Assembly: GCF_025770765.1 (NCBI RefSeq)
Contig: NZ_JANZKY010000010.1
Span: 62,001-126,000 of the forward strand
Source: Propionivibrio soli
GTDB taxonomy: Bacteria; Pseudomonadota; Gammaproteobacteria; Burkholderiales; Rhodocyclaceae
DNA length: 64,000 nucleotides
Direction: 5' to 3'
Part shown: in pieces, positions 18,693 to 28,498 of the stretch
How the letters are laid out: each line of letters begins with the position of its first letter
How positions within the stretch are numbered: the first letter of the stretch is position 1
The notes under the pieces: model-generated
Told to the model about the DNA's origin: nothing
Database searches by the model: none
The model's input: the letters and a program-made list of their open reading frames with translations, nothing else
Translations under genes and position numbers: made by a program

Positions 18693-19625
18693 TCAGTTCA
18701 ACGCCGCTTCCAGTTCGTCGCGGGTAACAACGGCCGTGCCCAGCTTGCCGACGACGACACCCGCCGCGACATTCGCGACGTGTATTGCCTGCTTCCAGTC
18801 TGCGCCGCGCGCCAGCATCACGGCCAGCGTGGCAATTACGGTATCGCCTGCGCCGGACACATCGAAAACCTCACGCGCAACGGCTTTCTCATGAATGACC
18901 CCTTGTTCGTTGAACAACGTCATTCCCTCCTCGCTACGCGTTACCAAAAGTGCCTGCAAGTCGAGTTCTTGCCGCAATGTCTGCGCGCGCCGCTCCAGAT
19001 CGGCCTCGTCCTTCCAGCGTCCGACCACCTCGCGCATTTCGGAACGGTTCGGCGTAATGACCGTCGCTCCGGCGTAACCAGAGTAGTCGTCGCCCTTCGG
19101 GTCCACAAGCACGATTTTTCCGGCCGCACGCGCCAGAGCAATCATCTCCGCGATATGCGTCAGTCCGCCTTTACCGTAGTCAGAGAAAACCACAGCGTCG
19201 CAGTCGGGCAGGCGCCGCTGGAATTCAGAGAGTTTTGCCCGCAGGACCTCGTGTGACGGCGTCGTTTCAAAGTCGATGCGCAGAAGCTGCTGTTGGCGAC
19301 CAATGACCCTCAGTTTGACGGTGGTAGCAACGGCGTCGTCGATATGCAGGCTGGCATCGATCCCACCCTCGCGCATCAGCCGGCGCAGGCTTCGCCCCGG
19401 CTCGTCGTTGCCGACGAGTGCAAGCAGAGATACCTGTGCGCCCAAGGCCGCTGCGTTACGTGCCACATTCGCCGCGCCCCCCGGGCGCTCCTCGCTTCGC
19501 TCGACTTTGACGACCGGCACCGGCGCCTCGGGCGATATGCGCGAAACCTCGCCGAACCAGTAACGGTCAAGCATTACGTCACCCACGATGAGCAGACGCG
19601 CGGCAGAGAGCTTGCCTAAATCCAT
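18693..19625 (-). CDS. rfaE1: D-glycero-beta-D-manno-heptose-7-phosphate kinase
   Basis: PfkB/ribokinase-family kinase of 310 residues. It phosphorylates heptose 7-phosphate at C1 for LPS core synthesis. Typical features are GDVMLDRYWFGEVSRISPEAP at the N-terminus, GGAANVARNAA, and the catalytic DVSGAGDT near residue 260. E. coli HldE is bifunctional (kinase plus adenylyltransferase); here only the kinase domain is present and the frame ends normally at LEAALN, so the adenylyltransferase must be a separate gene. It follows lapB by 32 bases and probably belongs to the same transcript. Confidence 0.93.
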   Translation of the reverse strand: MDLGKLSAARLLIVGDVMLDRYWFGEVSRISPEAPVPVVKVERSEERPGGAANVARNAAALGAQVSLLALVGNDEPGRSLRRLMREGGIDASLHIDDAVATTVKLRVIGRQQQLLRIDFETTPSHEVLRAKLSEFQRRLPDCDAVVFSDYGKGGLTHIAEMIALARAAGKIVLVDPKGDDYSGYAGATVITPNRSEMREVVGRWKDEADLERRAQTLRQELDLQALLVTRSEEGMTLFNEQGVIHEKAVAREVFDVSGAGDTVIATLAVMLARGADWKQAIHVANVAAGVVVGKLGTAVVTRDELEAALN

Positions 19626-19657
19626 CGTCGCTTTGTCCTTGAGAAGAAGGCAGGAAG

Positions 19658-20827
19658 TCAGGGGGCCAAGTCGAATTCTTCAGTCCGTTTTGGCGAATAG
19701 GTTTCCCACCCGCCGCACGCCGGGCAACGCCAGTAGAACTGGCGCGCCTTGAATCCGCAATTATTGCATCGATAACGCGCCAGGCGACGCGTATAGCCTT
19801 GCACGATGCTCTTCGCAAGTTCGAGATCGGGTCGTGTTTCGGGCGTGGCAAGCAACAAGCGCGCTTCGATCAACTTGTCGAACCCGAGCAACGTCGGGTT
19901 GCGTTTCAACTCGTCGCGCACCAGCCCATACGCGGCATCGGGGCCGTCACATTCGAGCATCAGCTGGAAAACGACGTCGAGCAGATCGAGTGACGGATAG
20001 CGTTCGAGGTAGCCCTTGAGCAGTTGCAACCCCTCGTTCTGCCGTCCGAGTTTACGGAAGGCGTCGAGTAGTCGTTGTGCCACCAGCGCTAAGTATGTGG
20101 GGTCCTGCTGCTCGATTCTTTGCCAGCAATCGATTGCCGCCTCGAGCTTTTCCTGCTGAGCTTCCACGTCGCCCTGCAGCATTGTCGCACGGACGCATTT
20201 GCGATTGCGCTCAAGCGCGGTACGGAGATATTCCGACGCGGCATCCGGCCGGGATCGCATGATCTCGGTCGCAGCAAGTTCGCAATAGTATTCAGCGATT
20301 TCCCGTTGCGACGCGACGTCGGGCAATTCACCGGCAATGGCGATCGCTTTTTCCCAGTCTTTTTCGAGCTGGTAGATTTCAAGCAGGTTTCGCTTCGCGT
20401 CTTCGCTCAGGGCCGACTGACGCAGTTTGTCGAAAACCTCCTCGGCCCGGTCCAATAGGCCAGCTTTGAGATAATCCTGACCAAGTTCGGCCAAGGCTTG
20501 CAGTTGCAGATCTTGCGGAATGTCTTCTCGATCGACGAGATTCTGGTGCATGCGGATGGCACGCTCGGTTTCGCCGCGGCGGCGAAACAGGCTGCCAAGC
20601 GCGAAGTGAAGCTCGACCGTCTGCGGATCGACCTTGACGGCGTCGACGAACGCCTCGATCGCCCGGTCGGGCTGCTCGTTGAGCAGGAAGTTGAGTCCTT
20701 GAAAATACGACCGTGGAAGCGCTCGCGATTCCTTCACGATGTGCTTGATATCGATACGCGCTGCCGCCCAGCCAAGGACGAAAAACAGCGGGAAGAAGAG
20801 GAGCTGCCAGTACTCGAATTCAATCAT
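19658..20827 (-). CDS. lapB: Lipopolysaccharide assembly protein B (TPR, rubredoxin-like zinc ribbon)
   Basis: Protein of 389 residues with an N-terminal membrane anchor (LLFFPLFFVLGWAAARID), a run of TPR repeats through most of the length, and a C-terminal metal ribbon with two Cys pairs (CNNCG and CPACGG). In E. coli LapB (YciM) the TPR part faces the cytoplasm and guides FtsH to degrade LpxC, thereby balancing LPS and phospholipid synthesis. The size equals that of the E. coli protein. lapA lies just upstream on the same strand, as in most gamma- and betaproteobacteria. Heptose genes follow directly, so the whole segment serves LPS biogenesis. Confidence 0.93.
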   Translation of the reverse strand: MIEFEYWQLLFFPLFFVLGWAAARIDIKHIVKESRALPRSYFQGLNFLLNEQPDRAIEAFVDAVKVDPQTVELHFALGSLFRRRGETERAIRMHQNLVDREDIPQDLQLQALAELGQDYLKAGLLDRAEEVFDKLRQSALSEDAKRNLLEIYQLEKDWEKAIAIAGELPDVASQREIAEYYCELAATEIMRSRPDAASEYLRTALERNRKCVRATMLQGDVEAQQEKLEAAIDCWQRIEQQDPTYLALVAQRLLDAFRKLGRQNEGLQLLKGYLERYPSLDLLDVVFQLMLECDGPDAAYGLVRDELKRNPTLLGFDKLIEARLLLATPETRPDLELAKSIVQGYTRRLARYRCNNCGFKARQFYWRCPACGGWETYSPKRTEEFDLAP

Positions 20828-20880
20828 GTGATCGAGGGTATGAAAGGCCGGCTCATCGCCGACTCAACGCCAGCACACGT

Positions 20881-21150
20881 TCAGCTCGGCGTTATTTGTT
20901 GTTGTTTCACGAGGGCGACTTCACGCTTCAGGCGCGAGATTTCGCGACGCAGTCCGAACACCGTCCCTAGCAACGCCATGAGTCCGAGCACGGCACCACC
21001 CGCGAAAAAAGCAAGGACGATGATGATCAAAGGTGCCTGCCACGTCGCGTCGAAAAAGAAACGAACGCTTACAGGCTCCGTATTTTTGAGCGCAAACGCG
21101 AGCAGGAAGAGGAATATGAAAATCCGGCAACCCCACAGTACGGCTCGCAT
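20881..21150 (-). CDS. lapA: Lipopolysaccharide assembly protein A domain (DUF1049)
   Basis: Small inner-membrane protein of 89 residues with two hydrophobic helices (VLWGCRIFIFLFLLAFAL and APLIIIVLAFFAGGAVLGLM), a conserved NTEPVSVRFFF between them, and a C-terminal coiled-coil tail (LRREISRLKREVALVKQQQ). This matches LapA, which works with LapB in LPS homeostasis. A strong terminator separates it from ihfB, so lapAB may have its own promoter or depend on read-through. Confidence 0.9.
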   Translation of the reverse strand: MRAVLWGCRIFIFLFLLAFALKNTEPVSVRFFFDATWQAPLIIIVLAFFAGGAVLGLMALLGTVFGLRREISRLKREVALVKQQQITPS

Positions 21151-21169
21151 CCGTTGTCCTCCAAGAATG

Positions 21170-21196
21170 AAAAAGGCGGCAACTTTCGTTGCCGCC
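21170..21196 (-). terminator. Rho-independent terminator between ihfB and lapA
   Basis: On the minus strand a 9-bp perfect stem GGCGGCAAC/GTTGCCGCC with a GAAA tetraloop is followed by TTTTTC. It lies 32 bases after the ihfB stop and 20 bases before the lapA start codon. It should end most transcripts arriving from rpsA-ihfB. Confidence 0.88.
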
Positions 21197-21227
21197 CATG
21201 GTGATTCACCTTGTCACGGCTCGTCAC

Positions 21228-21521
21228 TCAGACCCGACTCAACGCGCCATCAACGCGCTCGCGTAGTTCCTTGCCAGCCTTGAAATGCGGCACCCATTTC
21301 TCTGGAACGCTGACCTTGTCCCCCGATTTGGGGTTACGGCCGACGCGCGGGGGCCTGTAGTTCAACGAAAAGCTTCCGAACCCGCGAATCTCGATACGGT
21401 CCCCTTTGGCCAGGGCCTCGGACATCGCATCGAGAATCATTTTGACCGCAAAATCGGCGTCTTTCGCGACGAGCTGGGGAAAACGCTCCGCCAGCCGCGC
21501 GATCAGATCTGACTTGGTCAT
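21228..21521 (-). CDS. ihfB: Integration host factor subunit beta
   Basis: HU/IHF-family DNA-bending protein of 97 residues. The sequence starts [17 protein letters not shown], carries the [10 protein letters not shown] arm base and the [10 protein letters not shown] beta-arm with the intercalating proline, and ends with the C-terminal helix (KELRERVDG). With IhfA it binds and sharply bends specific sites in replication, recombination and sigma-54 promoters. It starts 9 bases after rpsA, the order conserved across proteobacteria, so it is cotranscribed with rpsA and closed off by a terminator. Confidence 0.95.
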   Translation of the reverse strand: MTKSDLIARLAERFPQLVAKDADFAVKMILDAMSEALAKGDRIEIRGFGSFSLNYRPPRVGRNPKSGDKVSVPEKWVPHFKAGKELRERVDGALSRV

Positions 21522-21530
21522 GCTCTCGCC

Positions 21531-23228
21531 TTATTGCGGGTTGTTGAGCTTGGCCTTCAGCAGCGCACCAAGGTTGGTCGTACCCGAACTGGCGCTATTG
21601 TCCGCAGACAGCTTCTGCATCGCTTCGTGCTGTTCGGCTTGCTCCTTGGCCTTGATCGACAGGTTGATCGAACGGGTCTTGCGATCGATGTTGATGATCA
21701 TCGCTTCGACCTCGTCGCCTTCCTTGTAGATTTTGGTCAGGTCGTCGATACGATCGCGCGACACTTCGGAAGCACGCAGGTAGCCTTCCATGTCGCCTTC
21801 CAAATTGACCACAGCACCGCGAGCATCGACCGACTTGACCGTACCGCGGACGATCGCGTTCTTTTCGTGCGTGGCGATGAAGCTGGTGTAAGGATCGCCG
21901 TCGAGCTGCTTGATGCCCAGCGAGATGCGTTCCTTCTCGGTATCGATGGCGAGAACAACCGCCTCAACCTCGTCGCCCTTCTTGAAGTTGCGAATCGCCT
22001 CTTCACCCGGGACCGACCACGACAGGTCGGACAGGTGTACGAGACCATCGATGCCGCCAGGCAGGCCAATGAAGACGCCGAAGTCGGTAATCGACTTGAT
22101 CGCACCCTTCACCTTGTCGCCCTTCTTGTGGTTCATGGCGAACTCATCCCACGGGTTGGCCATGCACTGCTTCATGCCGAGGGAGATACGGCGACGTTCT
22201 TCGTCGATCTCAAGGATCATGACTTCGACTTCGTCACCGAGCTGGACGACCTTCGACGGATGGACGTTCTTGTTGGTCCAGTCCATTTCCGAAACGTGTA
22301 CCAGGCCTTCGATGCCTTGCTCGATTTCGACGAATGCACCGTAGTCGGTCAGGTTGGTGACCTTGCCGAACAAGCGGGTACCTTGCGGATAGCGGCGCGA
22401 AATGCCGACCCAAGGATCTTCGCCGAGTTGCTTGAGGCCGAGCGAGACGCGGTTCTTGTCCTGGTCGAACTTGAGGATCTTGGCTTGCACTTCGTCGCCG
22501 ACCGAAAGGACTTCCGACGGGTGACGAACACGGCGCCAGGCCAGGTCGGTGATGTGCAGCAGGCCATCGATGCCGCCGAGGTCGACGAATGCACCGTAGT
22601 CGGTGATGTTCTTGACGATGCCCTTGACGACGCTGCCTTCCTTGAGGTTCGAAAGCAGTGCTTCGCGCTCTTCCCCAACGCTCGCTTCGAGAACAGCACG
22701 GCGCGAGACCACAACGTTATTCCGCTTGCGATCGAGCTTGATGACCTTGAATTCGAAGGTTTTGCCTTCGTACGGCGTGGTGTCCTTGACCGGACGCATA
22801 TCGACCAGCGAGCCAGGCAGGAAGGCGCGGACGCTGTTGGCCATGACGGTGAGGCCGCCCTTAACCTTGCCGGTGATCGTGCCGGTAACGAGGGTCCCCT
22901 CGTTGAGGGCGCTCTCGAGGTAGTTCCAGGCGGCGACGCGCTTGGCACGCTCGCGGGAAAGCCGCGTCTCGCCGAAGCCGTTCTCCAGTTGCTCGATGGC
23001 CACCTGGACGAAATCACCCACCTTGACTTCGATTTCGCCAAGGTCGTTGAGGAATTCTTCGCGTTCTATATAGCTTTCGGACTTCAGTCCGGCATTGACG
23101 ACTACGAAGTTCTGATCGATGCGCACGACCTCGGCGGTGATAACCTCGCCCTGGCGCATCTCCTGACGCGTAAGGCTGGCTTCAAAAAGGTCGGCAAAGC
23201 TTTCTTGGGATGTGGGGTTAGCTGACAT
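21531..23228 (-). CDS. rpsA: Small ribosomal subunit protein S1
   Basis: Protein of 565 residues with six S1 RNA-binding repeats. The central ones share the pattern G-x-V-K-x-(I/L)-T-(D)-(Y/F)-G-(A/V)-F, for example [17 protein letters not shown] and [16 protein letters not shown]. It brings mRNAs with structured or weak leaders to the 30S subunit. The ATG at 23228 ([10 protein letters not shown]) is chosen over one six codons upstream because it matches the usual S1 N-terminus. A 154-base gap separates it from aroA-cmk, room enough for its own promoter and autoregulatory leader; no clear promoter was fixed by eye. Confidence 0.96.
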   Translation of the reverse strand: MSANPTSQESFADLFEASLTRQEMRQGEVITAEVVRIDQNFVVVNAGLKSESYIEREEFLNDLGEIEVKVGDFVQVAIEQLENGFGETRLSRERAKRVAAWNYLESALNEGTLVTGTITGKVKGGLTVMANSVRAFLPGSLVDMRPVKDTTPYEGKTFEFKVIKLDRKRNNVVVSRRAVLEASVGEEREALLSNLKEGSVVKGIVKNITDYGAFVDLGGIDGLLHITDLAWRRVRHPSEVLSVGDEVQAKILKFDQDKNRVSLGLKQLGEDPWVGISRRYPQGTRLFGKVTNLTDYGAFVEIEQGIEGLVHVSEMDWTNKNVHPSKVVQLGDEVEVMILEIDEERRRISLGMKQCMANPWDEFAMNHKKGDKVKGAIKSITDFGVFIGLPGGIDGLVHLSDLSWSVPGEEAIRNFKKGDEVEAVVLAIDTEKERISLGIKQLDGDPYTSFIATHEKNAIVRGTVKSVDARGAVVNLEGDMEGYLRASEVSRDRIDDLTKIYKEGDEVEAMIINIDRKTRSINLSIKAKEQAEQHEAMQKLSADNSASSGTTNLGALLKAKLNNPQ

Positions 23229-23382
23229 ATGGATACCTGACCGCACAGTGGCGGGTTGAAGTTAAACACACATTGACGGAACGCGACTCTCCCGCCACCG
23301 AACGCTTCTAGTGGCACCCTTGCGTGCAGGAAAGAGACCGGACCGTCAATACCTTTCGCGAGCGGCTCGCCGCTTCGCTTTG

Positions 23383-25323
23383 CTACGATGGCTCCCTGCT
23401 CCAGGCAAGCACCTGATCCACCGTCTCAGCGATAGTCAGGTTGCTCGTATCGAGCAGGCGCGCATCCTCGTTTTGCCGTAATGGCGCGACGCTCCGCTGG
23501 CTATCCCGCTCGTCGCGTTCGCGCAAATCCTGCAAAAGAGGCAGGATACTAGCAGGGATTCCTTTTTCCATCAACTGCTTATAGCGTCTCTCGGCTCGCA
23601 CTTGGACGCTCGCGGTGAGGAAGACTTTTGTCTGTGCATCCGGGAACACGACAGAACCCATATCCCGCCCGTCGGCGACCAAACCCGGAGCACGGCGGAA
23701 GATCCGTTGACGGAAAAGAAGCGCCGCACGGACGGACGGCAGGGCTGCCACCTGGGAAGCACCGACCGAGATATCTTCGTGGCGTATCGCGTCGCCGACC
23801 TCTTCACCTGCAAGGCGGGTGGAGTTTTCACCGAACACCACATCCAGTTCCGCAGCCACAGCCGCCACGCCGCCTTCGTCCGTCCAGGCGATGCCCGCGC
23901 GACGCGCCGCAAGCGCCGTCAAGCGATAGAGAGCCCCCGAATCGAGGTAGTGCCAGCCGAGTGCCGCGGCCACGCGGGCCGCGATCGTCCCTTTACCCGA
24001 GGCCGATGGGCCATCGATCGCGATCACCGGCACCTGCTCAGCGACCCTGGCAAGCCGCTCGAAGTAATCGGGGAAAGTCTTCGCGACACAACCCGGATCG
24101 TTGATGCGCAGGGGAACGGCTTTCGTCGCGAGCGAGAAACACATCGCGATTCGATGATCGTCGTAGGTATCGATACCGTGGCTTGGAGAAACCAGCGCTT
24201 CCACCGCGGGCGGCGTGATGCGGAGAAAGTCGTCACCCTCGTCCACCTGGGCGCCAAGCTTGCGCAACTCGCTCGCCATCGCCGCGATACGGTCCGTCTC
24301 CTTGACACGCCAACTCGCGATACCGCGCAATGTCGTCGCTCCGTGGGCAAATAGTGCCGTTGTGGCTAAGGTCATCGCCGCGTCGGGGATCGAGTTGCAG
24401 TCAATCTCAATGCCGTTCAAGCCCCCGGAAGGCGAGCGCGTCTCGATCCAATCCGGGCCAGCTGCGACTTCAGCGCCCATTGCCCGCAATGCGTCGGCAA
24501 AACGCACATCCCCCTGAACCGACTCGCTCCCAACGCCTTCTACCCGTACCGGACCGCCCGCAATGGCGCCGAGCGCGAGAAAATAGGAGGCCGAAGAGGC
24601 GTCTGCCTCGACACTCAGAGCGCCGGGGCTCCGGTAAACGTTCCCGCCGGTTACCGTAAACCGTTGCCATCCGTCGCGCTCGACGAGAACGCCGAAGCGC
24701 GCCATGGTGGCCAAAGTAATATCCACGTACGGCTTCGAGATCAACTCGCCGACGACCTCAATCGTTATTTCGCAGCCGGCGAGCGGCGCAGCGAGCAACA
24801 AACCGCTGAGGAATTGGCTAGAGACGCTACCGCGTACCCGCACAATGCCTCCGCGAACGGAGCCGGGGCGGATTCCCAAAGGCGGGAATCCTTCGTTCCC
24901 AAGACACGAGATATCGGCTCCAAGTTGACGCAGCGCATCGACCAAGTCGCCGATCGGGCGCTCATGCATGCGCGCCACGCCGGTCAGAACGTAATCCCCG
25001 CCGGTGAGTGCAAGCACCGCCGTCAGGGAACGAAAAGCCGTCCCCGCATTCCCCACGAACAGCTCCGCGCGCCGGTTCGGAAACCGGCCGGCACAACCGA
25101 CGACGCGATAGGCGTGCTCACCCAGCGATTCAACATGCACGCCCAATGCATTCAGCGCGTCCAGCATGCGAGCAGTGTCGTCCGACTCAAGAAGCCCCCG
25201 AATTTCGGTCGTGCCGTCGGCCAGGGCGGCAAGCAGCAGAAAGCGGTTGGAAAGGCTTTTTGATCCCGGTAGGCGTACCACGCCCGATGCCGAGATAATC
25301 TCCGGCAAATCGATGTAATTCAT
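23383..25323 (-). CDS. aroA: Fused EPSP synthase and cytidylate kinase (AroA-Cmk)
   Basis: One uninterrupted frame of 646 residues encodes two enzymes. Residues 1-428 are 5-enolpyruvylshikimate-3-phosphate synthase (PGSKSLSNR at about 19-27, GNAGTAFRS, and the C-terminal [11 protein letters not shown]), which makes EPSP in the shikimate pathway. Residues 432-646 are cytidylate kinase, which phosphorylates CMP and dCMP, with the P-loop GPSASGKGT at 438-446, LDSGALYR and [15 protein letters not shown]. The linker is only a few residues (RVAEQVP). In most proteobacteria aroA and cmk are neighbours just before rpsA, so a lost stop codon or in-frame fusion explains the arrangement. It lies two bases after tyrA. 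A sequencing frameshift cannot be ruled out without reads. Confidence 0.93.
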   Translation of the reverse strand: MNYIDLPEIISASGVVRLPGSKSLSNRFLLLAALADGTTEIRGLLESDDTARMLDALNALGVHVESLGEHAYRVVGCAGRFPNRRAELFVGNAGTAFRSLTAVLALTGGDYVLTGVARMHERPIGDLVDALRQLGADISCLGNEGFPPLGIRPGSVRGGIVRVRGSVSSQFLSGLLLAAPLAGCEITIEVVGELISKPYVDITLATMARFGVLVERDGWQRFTVTGGNVYRSPGALSVEADASSASYFLALGAIAGGPVRVEGVGSESVQGDVRFADALRAMGAEVAAGPDWIETRSPSGGLNGIEIDCNSIPDAAMTLATTALFAHGATTLRGIASWRVKETDRIAAMASELRKLGAQVDEGDDFLRITPPAVEALVSPSHGIDTYDDHRIAMCFSLATKAVPLRINDPGCVAKTFPDYFERLARVAEQVPVIAIDGPSASGKGTIAARVAAALGWHYLDSGALYRLTALAARRAGIAWTDEGGVAAVAAELDVVFGENSTRLAGEEVGDAIRHEDISVGASQVAALPSVRAALLFRQRIFRRAPGLVADGRDMGSVVFPDAQTKVFLTASVQVRAERRYKQLMEKGIPASILPLLQDLRERDERDSQRSVAPLRQNEDARLLDTSNLTIAETVDQVLAWSREPS

Positions 25324-25325
25324 AC

Positions 25326-26210
25326 TTATTTCACCTGCCCTGCGGGCCAGGAACGCCGCGCAGCGCGCGCGACGTCGAAGACTTTCTCAAGCGTGGCACC
25401 ATCGCCGCTGAGCAACGCGCCGCGTAAAACGTCGAGTTCGATGCAATAACGATCAAGCTCCGCGAGCAATGCGACGCGATTGGCAAGGCAAATGTCCCGC
25501 CACATCTCGGGGTGGCTGGCAGCGATGCGCGTGAAGTCGCGGAAGCCGCTCGCGGCGAAACGAAACAGGACGTCGCTGTTGTCGCGAACTGCGAGATCGT
25601 GCACCAGCGCGAACGACAGCAAATGCGGCAAATGACTGACCGCCGCGAATACGCCATCGTGTTCGGAGGGCGACAGTTCGTGAACTTGGGCGCCGCACCA
25701 TTCCCACGCGGAGCGCACCCGCGCCACATTGAGGACCACGTTCTCGGGCAAGGGCGTGAGCACGACCTTCTTCTCACGGTAGAGATCCGCGCGCGCGGCC
25801 GCCGCACCACTGTTCTCAGCGCCGGCAATCGGATGGGCAGGAACGAACTGGGCGACGCGCGCCCCGAAATGCTCACGCGCCGCAGCGACTACGTCTTCTT
25901 TCGTGCTGCCGCCGTCGGTAACCAGCGTCTGTTCCCCGATGTACGGCGCAATGCGCGCCATGATTTCCGGCATCCGGCCGACCGGCGAGGCGATCAGGAC
26001 AATATCCGCATCGGCAACTTCGGCTCCGGGATTGGCGCCAACGCGATCGATGATCCCGAGTTGCAGAGCTTGCGTGAGCGTGCCGACACTACGACCGAAG
26101 CCCACCACTTCGCCTACCTGGCCAGCCGCTTTCAGCGCCAGGGCAAACGAGCCACCGATCAGGCCAACGCCGAATACGACAACCTTGCCGAACTCCGGCG
26201 AGGCCGCCAT
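25326..26210 (-). CDS. tyrA: Prephenate dehydrogenase
   Basis: NAD(P)-dependent enzyme of 294 residues converting prephenate to 4-hydroxyphenylpyruvate for tyrosine. It has the N-terminal dinucleotide motif [14 protein letters not shown], a conserved DGGSTK segment, and the catalytic [10 protein letters not shown] with its histidine. The C-terminal half is the all-helical dimerisation domain with [11 protein letters not shown]. The ATG at 26210 shares one base with the hisC stop (TGATG), which fixes the start and couples translation. No ACT domain is present. Cyclohexadienyl specificity (arogenate use) cannot be excluded. Confidence 0.93.
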   Translation of the reverse strand: MAASPEFGKVVVFGVGLIGGSFALALKAAGQVGEVVGFGRSVGTLTQALQLGIIDRVGANPGAEVADADIVLIASPVGRMPEIMARIAPYIGEQTLVTDGGSTKEDVVAAAREHFGARVAQFVPAHPIAGAENSGAAAARADLYREKKVVLTPLPENVVLNVARVRSAWEWCGAQVHELSPSEHDGVFAAVSHLPHLLSFALVHDLAVRDNSDVLFRFAASGFRDFTRIAASHPEMWRDICLANRVALLAELDRYCIELDVLRGALLSGDGATLEKVFDVARAARRSWPAGQVK

Positions 26211-27298
26211 CACACGGCCTTGCCCAGCGCTTCCAGGAAACGCCGGTTCTCTGTTTCGGTTCCGATCGTCACGCGCAACCATTCAGGCATTCCGTAACCG
26301 GCAATGGGACGGACGATGACGCCTTGCTTGAGTAACCTGGCATTGACGCCAGCCGCGTCCCCGGCTTTGAAGGCGATGAAATTGCCGCGCGACGGAATGT
26401 ATGGCAAACCGAACTTTTCGAGTCCGGCGACGATCTGCGTCATTCCGGCGCGATTCGCTTCGTGGCTGCGCACGACAAACTCCTGGTCGTCGAGCGCCGC
26501 GGTGGCCGCGGCAAGCGCCAGGTTGTTGCAGTTGAACGGCTGCCGCACTCGGTTCATCAGATCAGCCACCTCCGCCGAAGCGAGCGCGTAGCCGATACGC
26601 AGGCCGGCCAACCCATAGATCTTGGAGAAAGTACGGGTGATGACGAGGTTCGGGAACTCGGGCAACCACACCGTCGTATCGAAACGCTCAGCCGCGGGAA
26701 TGTACTCGTTGTACGCTTCGTCAAGCACCACGATGACGTCGTCAGGCAGTGATTGTATGAACGCCTTGAGTTGCGGGTAAGGGAGAAATGTCCCTGTTGG
26801 GTTGTTCGGATTGGCGATCCAGATCAAGCGCGTGTTCGGACGAACCGCCTGGCGCATGGCTTCGAGATCGTGGCAAAACTCGGCGGCAGGCACTTCAATG
26901 AGTTCCGCACCTGCTGAAAGCGAAGCCAAGGGATAGACGGCAAAAGCGTGCTGCGAATAGACCGTCGACCGGCCTGGGGCTAGGAAAACGCGGGCAATAA
27001 GATCAAGCACGTCGTTCGATCCGTTGCCTAGGACGACGCGCTCTGTTCCCAAACTGGTATGTGCTGCGACTGCCGCCTTGAGTTCGAAGTCGTCCGGATA
27101 CCGTTCCAAGGTGCTGATCGCTTTCTCCAGCGCGACCTTAGCCTTGGGGCTCATTCCCAACGGGTTCTCATTTGACGCCAGCTTGACGATGCTGTCGACC
27201 GGGATGCCCATCTCGCGCGCGAGTTGCGTAATCGGTTTTCCCGGTTGATAGGGAGAAATCGCCCGAACATTCGGTAATGCCTGATCACAAAGTGCCAT
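26210..27298 (-). CDS. hisC: Histidinol-phosphate/aromatic aminotransferase
   Basis: Class I/II PLP aminotransferase of 362 residues. Typical features are SNENPLG near residue 42, NPNNPTGT, and the PLP lysine in TRTFSKIYGLAGLRIGYAL. HisC converts imidazole-acetol phosphate to histidinol phosphate. In this pheA-hisC-tyrA setting the enzyme (often called HisC2) is thought to transaminate phenylpyruvate and hydroxyphenylpyruvate as well, so its main role here may be the last step of phenylalanine and tyrosine synthesis. Exact substrate preference is not visible in the sequence. Confidence 0.92.
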   Translation of the reverse strand: MALCDQALPNVRAISPYQPGKPITQLAREMGIPVDSIVKLASNENPLGMSPKAKVALEKAISTLERYPDDFELKAAVAAHTSLGTERVVLGNGSNDVLDLIARVFLAPGRSTVYSQHAFAVYPLASLSAGAELIEVPAAEFCHDLEAMRQAVRPNTRLIWIANPNNPTGTFLPYPQLKAFIQSLPDDVIVVLDEAYNEYIPAAERFDTTVWLPEFPNLVITRTFSKIYGLAGLRIGYALASAEVADLMNRVRQPFNCNNLALAAATAALDDQEFVVRSHEANRAGMTQIVAGLEKFGLPYIPSRGNFIAFKAGDAAGVNARLLKQGVIVRPIAGYGMPEWLRVTIGTETENRRFLEALGKAV

Positions 27299-27353
27299 GT
27301 CTGTCCTTGGAATTGAGCAAAAGCTGAATCTGCAGCTGCAGCTAGGCGGTTAG

Positions 27354-28445
27354 CTAGTAGACCGCCACGGGATACGAACCCAGCACCTTCAGATAAGCGG
27401 CTCGTTGTGCGAGTTCGGAAAGCGCCTTGCCTACCGCCGGGTCGTCGCGGTGGCCGTCGATATCGACGAAGAACACGTACTCCCACAAGGTATGCCGGGC
27501 CGGTCGCGATTCGAGCCGAGTCATCGAAACTCCTGCATCCGAAAAAGGCGCCAGCAGCCAGCACAATGACCCTGTCCGGTTAGGTGCCGACATAATGAGC
27601 GATGTCTTGTCGCGTCCGGAGGTACCCGCCTCGCGCCGCCCGAGAACGGCGAAACGCGTTGTGTTGTTCGGTTCGTCTTCAATATTGCTGGCGAGCATCG
27701 GCAGGCCATAGCGTTCGGCAGCGGCTTCGCCGGCGATCGCTGCCGTTCCAGTCTCGGCAGCGGCAAACTGGGCTGCCTGCGCGTTGCTGCCGACCGAGAT
27801 GCGTTGAGCATGCGGAAGCACACGGTTTAGCCATTCATGGCATTGACCCAGCGACTGCGCATGCGAGTAAACCTTGGTGATCTTGTCGAACTCGGTTTCG
27901 TTGCTCAGCAGGTGCTGGTGAATCCGCAGCACAACCTCGCCGCAGATCTTGAGTTGCGTATTCATCAGAAGGTCGAGCGTACGACCGATCGCCCCATCGG
28001 TGGAATTCTCGATCGGCACAACGGCATAGTCGGCGTGACTGGCTTCCACTTCGCGGAACACGTCGTCGATCGAGTTCTGCGGCATGAGTCTCGCCGCATG
28101 GCCGAAGTGTTTGGTGGCAGCACTTTCCGAAAAGGTACCGAGCGGGCCGAGGAAAGCGACGCCGAGCGCCCGTTCGAGCGACAAACACGCCGACATGACT
28201 TCCCGGAAAAACCAGGTAACGCTTTCATTGGAAAGCGGCCCGCGGTTTACCTCCTGGATGCGGCGGAGAACTTGCGCTTCCCTTTCAGGCCGGTACACGA
28301 AACCGGCCTCACCGTGTTGGGCCTTGATTTCGCCAACCTGCTGCGCACACCGCGCACGCCTGTTCAGGAGATCGAGGAGTTCGGTATCGATGACGTCGAT
28401 CTCGCTTCGCACAACCGCTAGTTTCTTCTCCAGTTCATCGTTCAT
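27354..28445 (-). CDS. pheA: P-protein: chorismate mutase/prephenate dehydratase
   Basis: Bifunctional enzyme of 363 residues. Residues 1-90 form an AroQ-type chorismate mutase (DVIDTELLDLLNRRARCA), residues about 95-270 a prephenate dehydratase (VAFLGPLGTFSESAA, VPIENSTDG), and the C-terminus an ACT domain with the phenylalanine-binding GSLCWLLAPF and LESRPA motifs, pointing to feedback inhibition by phenylalanine. It lies 53 bases after gyrA and 55 before hisC. In many betaproteobacteria serC sits between gyrA and pheA; here it does not. Confidence 0.94.
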   Translation of the reverse strand: MNDELEKKLAVVRSEIDVIDTELLDLLNRRARCAQQVGEIKAQHGEAGFVYRPEREAQVLRRIQEVNRGPLSNESVTWFFREVMSACLSLERALGVAFLGPLGTFSESAATKHFGHAARLMPQNSIDDVFREVEASHADYAVVPIENSTDGAIGRTLDLLMNTQLKICGEVVLRIHQHLLSNETEFDKITKVYSHAQSLGQCHEWLNRVLPHAQRISVGSNAQAAQFAAAETGTAAIAGEAAAERYGLPMLASNIEDEPNNTTRFAVLGRREAGTSGRDKTSLIMSAPNRTGSLCWLLAPFSDAGVSMTRLESRPARHTLWEYVFFVDIDGHRDDPAVGKALSELAQRAAYLKVLGSYPVAVY

Positions 28446-28498
28446 GTTCGGCGTCCGGCATGGTTTCGACAGATTGTTTTCCGCGGTGGCTATCCAGA

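Noticed and set aside
18693-19625. Truncated bifunctional HldE
   Set aside because: The kinase ends with a normal C-terminus, and split kinase and adenylyltransferase genes are common in betaproteobacteria, so no truncation is needed.
21534-23225. Open frame of 563 codons opposite rpsA
   Set aside because: It mirrors the whole S1 gene and has no recognisable domain; S1 repeats on the other strand are unmistakable.
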